Source: Anaerolineae bacterium
GTDB taxonomy: Bacteria > Chloroflexota > Anaerolineae > UBA1429
NCBI GenBank assembly: GCA_007123335.1
Contig: SKLG01000476.1
Coordinates: forward strand, 1 to 6,243
Length of the DNA: 6,243 bases
Direction: 5' to 3'
Below, one piece after another: positions 1 to 5,878 of this stretch. The position numbers were made by a program, and so were the translations under genes. Position 1 is the first letter of the stretch, and the number at the start of each line of letters is the position of its first letter. The notes beneath the pieces were generated by a model. That model saw only the letters and a program-made list of their open reading frames with translations. It was not told the DNA's origin and searched no databases.

Positions 1-125
1 CCCAGGCGGTGCTGGAGGATGGCAAGCCTCCCGTCACAGGCGAGGATGGGCGCAAGGCGCTGGAGATCATCGTCGCCGCCTATCGCTCGGGGGAGACGGG
101 ACAGCCGGTGGAGTTGCCGCTATAG
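1..125 (+). CDS. Gfo/Idh/MocA-family oxidoreductase, 3' end only
   Basis: This is the C-terminal tail of an NAD(P)-dependent sugar or polyol dehydrogenase; the gene begins left of the window. The frame that starts with the CAG at position 3 gives 40 codons before TAG at 123-125. It reads QAVLEDGKPPVTGEDGRKAL, then EIIVAAYRSGETGQPVELPL. The pattern 'G-x-x-P-x-(V/T)-(S/T)-G-E-D-G-R-x-A-L-E', followed by 'A-A-Y-x-S-x-x-T-G-x-P-V-x-L-P', is the typical ending of Gfo/Idh/MocA proteins. The nucleotide-binding Rossmann domain and catalytic residues lie outside the window, so the substrate cannot be judged. It points the same way as the transporter and aldo/keto reductase genes, which suggests that it oxidises the imported sugar or its derivative. 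The family call is firm; the exact enzyme is unknown. Confidence 0.85.
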   Translation, partial: QAVLEDGKPPVTGEDGRKALEIIVAAYRSGETGQPVELPL

Positions 126-149
126 AGCCAGGCTCCGAGAATCATAAGT

Positions 150-285
150 CTCAGTAGATCCAAATTTATGGTCTCCGGGAGCATGATCGGTGATCCGACT
201 TGCATACTGGTGCCAAAGACCGTGATCAACGATAGCTTTCGGACATCGCAGCCCTCCGGTCATCGCAGATTTTGGATCTACTGAG
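150..285. repeat. Perfect 15-bp inverted repeat flanking 106 bases
   Basis: The left arm CTCAGTAGATCCAAA (150-164) is the exact reverse complement of the right arm TTTGGATCTACTGAG (271-285). The 106 bases between them contain no convincing gene, promoter or ribosome binding site. The right arm coincides with the point where similarity to sugar-binding proteins begins, so it marks or lies very near the break that removed the 5' end of that gene. The arms could be the ends of a small non-autonomous element (a MITE-like relic) or a rearrangement footprint. I see no target-site duplication at the outer edges (AAGT on the left, TCTC on the right), so the mobile-element reading is inference. Confidence 0.55.
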
Positions 286-1339
286 TCTCGTCGCGTCCAA
301 CACGCTGGGCGACATCGTCTGGTTCCCGCCGCGCATGAGAAACCACATCAGTTGGGGCGTTCTCTACAATATCGTTGTAGACCACATGCCCTTTGTCGAG
401 GCCGAGAACTATGATCTGGGGCAGTTCTTCCCCGGTGTGGTCGCCTCCTCGACCTTCCAGGGCAGGCTCTACTGGATGCCCTTCCGCAATGAGGGCACCC
501 AGCCGGTCATTGGCTACCACATCCCACTTGCTGAGGAACTGGGCATGCCAGAGCCCCATGACGACTTTACCTTTGACGAACTCATCGAGTGGGCCAAAAT
601 CGGCACCCAGGGCGACGTCTGGGGCTATGCTATGCGCGGCCGAGGGTTCAATGCATGGGCGGCGGAGCTCAAGCAGTTCGGGGTCGAGGTCATCGATGAT
701 GAGGGCGTCACGGCGTTCCCCGGCAATTCGGTGGAGAATATGAAAAAGGCCATGCGTTACTCCTGGGATCTGAGCTACACCCATGAGGTGGCTCCCAAGC
801 CGGAGCATGGTTCCACCAGCGAGTTATGGTTTGCCCAGCGCGTCGTCGCTATCTCGATGAATGTGGGCAATATGACCGCCTGGCCCATCCAGGCCAATGT
901 TGACCAGAGTGATGTAGGCTTTTTCTACCCGCCAGTGGAGAACAAGGGCGATCGGCGACGAAGCAACCTGAATGAGCACGTCCATGGCGTCACCCGCTCC
1001 TCCAAGCACCCCGAGGATGCCTGGACCTGGCTCAAGTGGCATTCGAGCAAAGAGTTCAACGTCGGCGGTATCCTCTCCGGTATGGTAGGCGCTGTGGGAC
1101 GTCCAGATGTATTTGCCGATCCTCGTGTCCAAGAGGCCATGCCACACTATGCCAAGTTGGCTGCCATTATGCCGGACATCGAGCCGGATTGGTTTGCTCT
1201 AAACTACCGCGGAGCCGAGCTCGAGACAGAGTCCAACGTGGTTATGGAGCAGGTCATGCTTGGCGATCTCACCATCGATCAGGCAGCCCCGCTTCTGGCG
1301 GAGGAGTGCCAGCTTATCCTGGATAGGCCGCCGGCCTGA
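272..1339 (+). pseudogene. Carbohydrate ABC transporter solute-binding protein, 5'-truncated
   Basis: This encodes the remaining part of an extracellular solute-binding protein (SBP family 1) that would deliver a sugar to the permeases downstream. The readable frame gives 355 residues, counted from the TTG at 272. Visible blocks are 'ASNTLGDIVW' (8-17, normally about residue 100 or later), 'FVEAENYDLGQFFPG' (41-55), 'TFQGRLYWMP' (61-70), 'DDFTFDELIEWA' (97-108), 'FAQRVVAISMNVGN' (187-200) and 'SSKHPEDAWTWLKW' (243-256). Family members are commonly 420-450 residues with a lipoprotein or Sec signal. Here the signal and roughly 90-110 residues are missing. An in-frame stop lies at 233-235, and no start with a ribosome binding site precedes the similarity. 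ATG 335 is in frame but falls inside the conserved domain. The remaining codons are undisturbed, so the loss is recent or is an assembly join. No export is expected from this copy. Confidence 0.8.
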
Positions 1340-1408
1340 TCGCGCGGCTACCGGGATCGCGGCAAAGCGCCTACCGCGAACGTTGCGATATTGGCATGAT
1401 CTGACTAC

Positions 1409-1440
1409 TCTAGGGGAGGATGTTCCGTTCCTCCCCTAGA
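1409..1440 (+). terminator. Strong hairpin between binding-protein and permease genes
   Basis: TCTAGGGGAGGA (1409-1420) pairs perfectly over 12 bp with TCCTCCCCTAGA (1429-1440) around the 8-base loop TGTTCCGT. No T-run follows (TAGGCGATAG), so it is not a canonical Rho-independent terminator. In transporter operons a hairpin after the binding-protein gene commonly stabilises that part of the mRNA or lets only part of transcription reach the permeases. That role is inferred here. It lies 69 bases after the binding-protein stop and 67 bases before the permease start. Confidence 0.55.
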
Positions 1441-1497
1441 TAGGCGATAGTTCTGAAATGAATGTTTGAAACCCTGTTGGCCCCCAATTTGCGAGGC

Positions 1498-1503
1498 GGA
1501 GGT
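1498..1503 (+). promoter_or_regulatory. Ribosome binding site fixing the first permease start
   Basis: GGAGGT at 1498-1503 sits 4 bases before ATG 1508. It decides against the upstream TTG at 1466, which would add 14 unlikely residues, and against ATG 1517, which is too far from the site. Confidence 0.75.
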
Positions 1504-1507
1504 ACTC

Positions 1508-2455
1508 ATGTCTACGATGGCCGGCGAAGGGGCAAGGATTGCCAAAGCGCCTCTTGACTCCATGACCGCAAGGCAGAAACGTATGGAGCGGTATGGCTAC
1601 TTGTTTATATCACCCTGGCTATTAGGTTTTTTTGCATTTACCTTCATCCCTATTGCAGCATCTATATTTCTTAGTTTTTCTAGATATAGCGTCCTTCGTC
1701 CCCCTGAGTTCATCGGTTTGACCAACTATCGTTATGCTCTTCTCGGTGGTGATCGTTTGATGTGGCCTTCCATAGGTCGCTCATTTAGATATGCTGTTTT
1801 CATGGTTCCCTTAGCTTTGACCGGCTCTCTTCTTGTGGCAATTCTTCTTAACCAGAAGGTCAAGGGCATCGCCTATTGGCGAACGTTCTACTTTTTGCCC
1901 ACTCTCACCCCAGGTGTGGCCTCGGCCATCCTCTGGGGTTGGCTGTTGAACCCCGAGCTTGGCTTGGTCAACTATTTGATCGGCGGGCTTGGCCTGCCCA
2001 CGCCCCGGTGGTTCGCCAGTCCCCAATGGGCATTGCCCGGCATCATCCTCATCGGTATGTGGGGCAGTGTGGGCGGCGGCTCCATGATTATCTTTTTAGC
2101 CGGCCTACAGGATATTCCTGTAGAGCTCGTCGAGGCAGCCGATATCGATGGTGCGGGGAGATTGCGCAAGTTTTGGAATATCACCTTGCCTATTCTCAGC
2201 CCTGTCATCTTTTTCAATCTTATTATCGGTATCATTGGTGCATTGCGTGTCTTTGAGACTGCATTTGTGGCCACTCGAGGTGGACCGGCACGGGCCACGT
2301 GGTTCATCTCCCTGCATATCTATGCCACTGCATTTGAATACTTTGACTTTGGCTATGCGGCAGCACTGGCCTGGGTGCTGGTGGTCATCATCGTGAGCAT
2401 GACCGTGCTGCAGTTCCGACTCGCCAAGAGCTGGGTCTTTTATCAAGGAGCATAA
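1508..2455 (+). CDS. Carbohydrate ABC transporter permease (MalF/UgpA-like, CUT1)
   Basis: This is an inner-membrane channel subunit of a CUT1 sugar importer, acting as a heterodimer with the next gene's product. The protein is 315 residues, normal for the MalF/UgpA-like short form. A basic N-terminal tail precedes about six membrane segments (near 32-56, 94-116, 127-147, 172-196, 229-252 and 282-303). The ATPase-coupling EAA loop is clear: E209-A210-A211-x-x-D-G215-A, then 'FWNITLPILSP' (222-232). Its TAA stop is 5 bases before the next start, and the AAGGAG serving that gene overlaps its end, so translation is probably coupled. The first half is unusually AT-rich: by hand count 101 of 240 bases at 1621-1860 are G or C (42%), with ATA and AGA codons, while the reductase downstream is about 70%. 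Membrane codons explain part of this but not the AT-ending third positions. The transported sugar is not deducible. Confidence 0.9.
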   Translation: MSTMAGEGARIAKAPLDSMTARQKRMERYGYLFISPWLLGFFAFTFIPIAASIFLSFSRYSVLRPPEFIGLTNYRYALLGGDRLMWPSIGRSFRYAVFMVPLALTGSLLVAILLNQKVKGIAYWRTFYFLPTLTPGVASAILWGWLLNPELGLVNYLIGGLGLPTPRWFASPQWALPGIILIGMWGSVGGGSMIIFLAGLQDIPVELVEAADIDGAGRLRKFWNITLPILSPVIFFNLIIGIIGALRVFETAFVATRGGPARATWFISLHIYATAFEYFDFGYAAALAWVLVVIIVSMTVLQFRLAKSWVFYQGA

Positions 2456-2460
2456 TTCAT

Positions 2461-3390
2461 ATGGCCGTAGCAGAAGGCAAGATGGCATCACGAGTTGAAC
2501 CTCGCCCAAGAGCCTTTCACCAGAGGCCAATGCGCTATATCGTGGGTCGAGTTTTCATATACCTCTTGATTATCGTAGGCGGCGCTGTATCCATGTTCCC
2601 CTTCGTGTGGACGTTGATGAGTTCGGGCAAAAGCGTCTGGGAGCTCACGGCGTTTCCGCCGACACTCTTTCCTCAAGAGCAAATCTTTATTGAGAACTAT
2701 ACGCGGCTCCTTACCGAAGTACCCTTTTTGGTATGGATCCGAAACTCGGCCGTCGTGACCGGGCTCAACCTCCTTGGCGCCATCAGTTCGGCGGCTATCG
2801 TCGCCTATGGCTTTTCGCGCTTTCAGTTTAGGGGGCGGGAAGCATGGTTTTTCATCATGTTGACGACCATGATGCTGCCGGGCGAGGTGACGCTCATTCC
2901 GCAGTACCTGATCTTTCACGCCCTCGGCTGGATCGATACGTTTAACCCGCTGATCGTTCCCGCCTATTTTGGCGGAGGTGCATTCAACATCTTTTTGATC
3001 CGCCAGTTCTTTCTCAGTATTCCCAGGGACATGGACGAGTCTGCCGAGATCGATGGGGCCAACCCGTTCCAGATTTTCTTCAAGATCCTCTTGCCACTCT
3101 CCAAGCCCGTGCTCGCCACGGCCGCTGCATTGGGGTTCATCGGCAACTGGAACAGCTTTATGGGGCCATTGATCTACCTCAACTCGCCCCGCAAGTTCAC
3201 CGCGACCCTAGGCTTGCGCTACTTTTCCATGGGCGCCACGGCGGCGACCATCGAGATCGGTAGTCTGCAACCCATGGAGAACCTGCTCATGGCCGGCAGC
3301 CTCATTGTCGCCATGCCCTGCCTGATTCTGTTCTTTGTGGCGCAAAAGTACTTTGTGCAAGGGATCGTGACGACCGGTATCAAGGGCTAA
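2461..3390 (+). CDS. Carbohydrate ABC transporter permease (MalG/UgpE-like, CUT1)
   Basis: This is the second membrane subunit of the sugar importer and the partner of the preceding permease. The protein is 309 residues, starting at ATG 2461, with AAGGAG (2445-2450) 10 bases upstream. It has the MalG plan: a short charged N-terminus, a first membrane span near 28-52, a periplasmic stretch containing 'IFIENYTRLL' (75-84), further spans, and the C-terminal 'YFVQGIVTTGIKG' (297-309) typical of MalG-like proteins. The EAA loop is E193-S-A195-E-I-D-G199-A, followed by 'FKILLPLSKP' (207-216). The second residue of the EAA triplet is Ser, a common substitution. No ATPase gene follows, so a shared ATPase encoded elsewhere is assumed. 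The binding-protein gene upstream is broken, so whether this pair still imports anything depends on another binding protein. Confidence 0.92.
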   Translation: MAVAEGKMASRVEPRPRAFHQRPMRYIVGRVFIYLLIIVGGAVSMFPFVWTLMSSGKSVWELTAFPPTLFPQEQIFIENYTRLLTEVPFLVWIRNSAVVTGLNLLGAISSAAIVAYGFSRFQFRGREAWFFIMLTTMMLPGEVTLIPQYLIFHALGWIDTFNPLIVPAYFGGGAFNIFLIRQFFLSIPRDMDESAEIDGANPFQIFFKILLPLSKPVLATAAALGFIGNWNSFMGPLIYLNSPRKFTATLGLRYFSMGATAATIEIGSLQPMENLLMAGSLIVAMPCLILFFVAQKYFVQGIVTTGIKG

Positions 3391-3481
3391 CGGAGCTCCG
3401 TCAGATCGCCCCTCTATAGCCGAGTCCACCGCGTAGGCTTTCGGCTTGGATCGGCAACGCACTTCTCACAGGGAGAGAGAC

Positions 3482-4468
3482 ATGGAGAAACGCACTATCG
3501 GCCAAACCGATATCGAGGTATCGGCCATCGCCTTGGGCTGCTGGCCCATGGGCGGCGACTATTGGGGCGGCACCGATGATAAAGAGTCGATCCGCACCAT
3601 CCACAAGGGGCTGGAGCTGGGGGTCAACTTTCTCGATACAGCGCCGGCCTATGGCCGCGGCCACTCCGAGGAGGTGGTGGGCAAGGCGCTGGCCGGCCGC
3701 CGTCAGGAGGCGGTCATCTCCACCAAGGCCTCTGGCGCGGGCCACTCGGAGCAGGCCCTGCGCGACAAACTGCAAGCCTCCCTCGACCGCATGAGCACCG
3801 ATTATGTGGACGTCTATTTCATCCACTGGCCCAGCCGCGAGGAGCCGCTGGGGCCGACGATGGAGGCGCTGGAAAAGCTCCGCGGCGAGGGCATCATTCG
3901 CGCCATCGGCGTCTCCAACTTTGACGTCGAGATGCTCCAGATGGCCACCAGGTATGGCCGGGTGGATATCCTCCAGCCGCCCTACAACCTGATCTGGCGG
4001 TTCATCGAAGAGGACGTGCTGCCCTATTGCGTCAAGCACGATATCGCCATCAGCACCTACAGCAGCCTGGCCCAGGGGATGCTGGCCGGGGTCATCCGCC
4101 TCAACACTGGCTATGCCGGTGGCGACATGCGTCCGCGCAGCGTGTTGTGGAAGCCGGAGAACCTGGGCAAGTGTCTGTACACCGTCGAGCGGCTGCGTGC
4201 GGTGGCCAAGGAGTTGGACGTCACCCTGGCGCAGCTCAGCCTGCGCTGGCTCGTCTCTCAGCCCGGCGTCACCACCGCTCTTGTCGGGGCGCGCACGGTG
4301 GACGAGATCACCGAGAACGCCGGCGCCTTGGGCTGGGAGATGCCCGATGAGGTCATGGTCCAGGTGCAAGAGATCTCGGACGAGCTATACCGCTCCTTCC
4401 CCTACTACTATGACATGTGGGAGAACTGGATGACCTGGCAAAAGCGCGGTCCACAGCGAGAGATCTGA
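3482..4468 (+). CDS. Aldo/keto reductase family protein (IolS-like)
   Basis: This is a cytoplasmic NAD(P)H-dependent oxidoreductase interconverting carbonyls and alcohols, probably on a sugar or polyol. The protein is 328 residues, normal for the family. ATG 3482 is chosen because AGGGAG lies 6 bases upstream; an in-frame TTG at 3446 lacks such a site. The full catalytic tetrad is visible: D52 and Y57 in 'FLDTAPAYG', K82 in 'STKA' and H115 in 'FIHWP'. Cofactor and barrel motifs follow: 'GVSNF' (143-147), 'QPPYN' (165-169), 'STYSSLAQGMLAG' (191-203) and 'VGARTVDEITENAGA' (268-282). The C-terminal tail is strongly aromatic (FPYYYDMWENWMTW, 306-319). The gap after the permease gene is 91 bases with no convincing terminator, so co-transcription is likely. 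Together with the Gfo/Idh/MocA gene upstream, this suggests import followed by oxidation or reduction. The substrate is unknown. Confidence 0.92.
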   Translation: MEKRTIGQTDIEVSAIALGCWPMGGDYWGGTDDKESIRTIHKGLELGVNFLDTAPAYGRGHSEEVVGKALAGRRQEAVISTKASGAGHSEQALRDKLQASLDRMSTDYVDVYFIHWPSREEPLGPTMEALEKLRGEGIIRAIGVSNFDVEMLQMATRYGRVDILQPPYNLIWRFIEEDVLPYCVKHDIAISTYSSLAQGMLAGVIRLNTGYAGGDMRPRSVLWKPENLGKCLYTVERLRAVAKELDVTLAQLSLRWLVSQPGVTTALVGARTVDEITENAGALGWEMPDEVMVQVQEISDELYRSFPYYYDMWENWMTWQKRGPQREI

Positions 4469-4535
4469 TGTGAGTTGTCGGCGGAGCATCAGCTACTGAT
4501 CTGTCGTTGAAGTCGTCTAGCTCTCTTCTCTCATA

Positions 4536-4765
4536 CTAGTGCCAAATGCTTCGTTTTCCTGGCGCTGGCGTTCCCACAGACTGAGCGACTGTCCGGCTGT
4601 GGGGCACCGCCGCGCTCTCGAACGCCGCGCGCTGCATATAGGCGGCGGCCAGGTTGATGAGCGCCAGGCGCTCGATGGACGGAAGCGCTATCAACACGCG
4701 AAAGGGCGGCAGTTCCGGAGCCATCTCCCAGTCGTGGAGCGTGGTCGTTTCGAGGTGGCGATACT
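4536..4765 (-). pseudogene. Possible TPR-like gene fragment, antisense
   Basis: On the minus strand a frame ending in TAG (4538-4536) contains 'ALINLAAAYMQRAAFESAA'. This matches the spacing of a tetratricopeptide helix pair (N-L-[G]-x-x-Y-x-x-x-[G]-x-[Y]-E-x-A), with Ala in place of both Gly and Phe in place of the second Tyr. Upstream in the same frame is 'QYRHLETTTLHDWEMAPELP', loosely like the end of a bacterial transcriptional-activator repeat. The plus-strand reading of the same bases is arginine-rich and unlike any protein I know, so the minus frame is the more natural one. ATG 4724-4722 could start a 62-residue peptide, but no ribosome binding site stands out. The fragment ends where permease similarity begins on the other strand, which points to a rearranged relic. 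The identity is weakly supported. Confidence 0.3.
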
Positions 4766-4937
4766 GACGCTCGGCGTTGGGCTGAGATATCTGGTGGGCA
4801 CACCCGAGTCGGGTATTCCCACCGAGCATATCCTGATGGCTGGCTCGGTGATGATGGTAACTCCGATCATCATCATCTTCTTTCTGGCTCAGGAGTATTT
4901 CGTGCAGGGTATTGCGACCACGGGTCTCAAGGGCTAG
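4749..4937 (+). pseudogene. Relic of a second MalG-like sugar ABC permease (3' end)
   Basis: The last 62 codons before TAG (4935-4937) read as the C-terminus of a CUT1 permease, with 'LTLGVGLRYL', 'HILMAGSVMMVTPIIIIFFL' and finally 'AQEYFVQGIATTGLKG'. Over the final 34 residues it matches the intact MalG-like protein of this window at 22 positions by my alignment. It is therefore a diverged paralogue, not a recent copy. The EAA loop and all upstream membrane segments are missing. The frame stays open back to 4539, but the added residues are arginine-rich and not permease-like, so similarity really begins between about 4749 and 4767. No start codon with a ribosome binding site precedes it. It is the remnant of another sugar-transport operon that once lay here, and the hairpin that follows was probably its terminator. 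Confidence 0.8.
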
Positions 4938-4967
4938 ATTTCGTTCTCGCTTGCCAGTCTGCCATCG

Positions 4968-4998
4968 CGCGGACCCCGTCGACAAGATGGGGTCCGCG
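4968..4998 (+). terminator. Rho-independent-like terminator after the permease relic
   Basis: CGCGGACCCC (4968-4977) pairs perfectly with GGGGTCCGCG (4989-4998) around an 11-base loop, followed by TTT. The GC-rich 10-bp stem fits an intrinsic terminator, though the T-run is short. It lies 30 bases after the permease relic's stop and 81 bases before the phosphatase start, so it would insulate the phosphatase from upstream transcription. Confidence 0.7.
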
Positions 4999-5027
4999 TT
5001 TCACATCTGGCGCGTATCGTCAGGACA

Positions 5028-5036
5028 TGCTACACT
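5028..5036 (+). promoter_or_regulatory. Candidate extended -10 promoter for the PHP gene
   Basis: TGCTACACT has the extended -10 form (TG, one base, then TACACT, four of six matches to TATAAT). It lies 43 bases before ATG 5080 and downstream of the hairpin at 4968-4998, where a separate promoter would be expected. No good -35 box is visible at the usual distance, so this is only a candidate. Confidence 0.3.
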
Positions 5037-5079
5037 CTGCACAGATCAAGCCACACTTTATTGCCAAGCGAGGACCGCC

Positions 5080-5865
5080 ATGTCCATTCCCATTGATGCC
5101 CACGTCCACAGCCATTTCTCCGTCGACAGCCAGGCCACCATCATGGCCATGTGCCAGGCTGCCGTCGACGCCGGGCTGAGCGCCATCTGCTTTGCCGAGC
5201 ACATGGACCTGAACCCCAACGACGAGGGCTATGGCTTTTTCCGCTATGCGGCCTACTCCCACGCCATTGACGCCGCCCGCGAGGCCTTTGCCGGGCGGTT
5301 GACGGTGCTCAAGGGGGTCGAGTTTGGCGAGCCTCACCTCTACCCGCGAGAGGTCGAGTGGGCCAACGGCGAGGATCTGGATGTGATCATCGCCGGCATC
5401 CACTGGATCGACGATCGCTTTGTGGGTGACAGGACGCTACATGCGGCCTATGGCGTGGCCCAGGATCCGAGGCCGCTGTGGGAGCGCTACTATGCCGACA
5501 TGCTCCATGCGGTGCGCAGCGGCGGGTTCGACGTGCTGGCCCATCTCGATCTGCCCAAGCGCTATCTGGGCAGCGGCTATGCGCAGACGCCGCTTATCGA
5601 CGAGATCCTCACCGAGGTGATGAGCGCCGGCATCGTCCTTGAGATCAATACCTCACCCTTGCGCAAGGGGGTGGAAGCCTGTGCGCCTGATCTGGATCTG
5701 CTTCGGCGTTACGTGGCCATCGGCGGACGCAGGGTCACTGTGGGTTCGGACGCCCATGCGCCCAACGAGGTGGCCGCCGGTTGGATGCAGGCGGCGGGGC
5801 TGGTGGAGGCGACCGGCGTGGCGTCCGTCGGCGCCCATACGGGCAGACGCTTTCGGCCCTGGTGA
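5080..5865 (+). CDS. PHP-family phosphatase, HisK/histidinol-phosphatase type
   Basis: This is a metal-dependent phosphoesterase of the PHP superfamily. The closest class is HisK-type histidinol-phosphatase, which removes phosphate from L-histidinol phosphate in histidine synthesis; related PHP enzymes act on other phosphoesters. The 261-residue protein starts at ATG 5080, supported by GAGGA (5070-5074) 5 bases upstream. The open frame extends back to 4912, but that part overlaps the relic and terminator. The metal-binding set is complete: H8 and H10 in 'DAHVHSHFS', E40-H41 in 'FAEHMD', E81 in 'GVEFGE', H108 in 'GIHW', H155 in 'AHLD', and D224 and H226 in 'GSDAH'. 'LEINTS' (187-192) matches the family's E-x-N-T strand. 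The C-terminus is somewhat short. No other histidine gene is visible, so the substrate is inferred from family only. The gene stands alone between a terminator and a convergent neighbour. Confidence 0.85.
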   Translation: MSIPIDAHVHSHFSVDSQATIMAMCQAAVDAGLSAICFAEHMDLNPNDEGYGFFRYAAYSHAIDAAREAFAGRLTVLKGVEFGEPHLYPREVEWANGEDLDVIIAGIHWIDDRFVGDRTLHAAYGVAQDPRPLWERYYADMLHAVRSGGFDVLAHLDLPKRYLGSGYAQTPLIDEILTEVMSAGIVLEINTSPLRKGVEACAPDLDLLRRYVAIGGRRVTVGSDAHAPNEVAAGWMQAAGLVEATGVASVGAHTGRRFRPW

Positions 5866-5878
5866 ACCCGAACTATGG

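Noticed and set aside
1357..1379. Second inverted pair TCGCGG / CCGCGA after the binding-protein gene
   Set aside because: The stem is 6 bp with an 11-base loop in a GC-rich stretch; it is weak beside the 12-bp hairpin just downstream.
3390..3401. 12-bp palindrome ACGGAGCTCCGT right at the end of the second permease gene
   Set aside because: It is perfectly symmetric with no loop and no T-run, so it is a poor terminator. A single short palindrome is not enough to call an operator.
3418..3446. Inverted pair AGCCGA / TCGGCT upstream of the reductase
   Set aside because: The stem is only 6 bp with a 17-base loop and no following T-run, which is within chance expectation.
3401..4369. Long minus-strand open frame (322 codons) opposite the reductase
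   Set aside because: It is a shadow of the high-GC reductase gene. The plus strand has the full catalytic tetrad and a ribosome binding site, while this frame has no recognisable domain.
4488..4500. Small hairpin ATCAG-CTA-CTGAT after the reductase gene
   Set aside because: The stem is 5 bp, half AT, with no T-tract. It is not a convincing terminator, and I see no other in the gap.
4912..5079. N-terminal extension of the PHP protein back to 4912
   Set aside because: It would cover the permease relic's end and the terminator stem, has no ribosome binding site, and puts 56 non-family residues before the conserved 'DAHVH' start.
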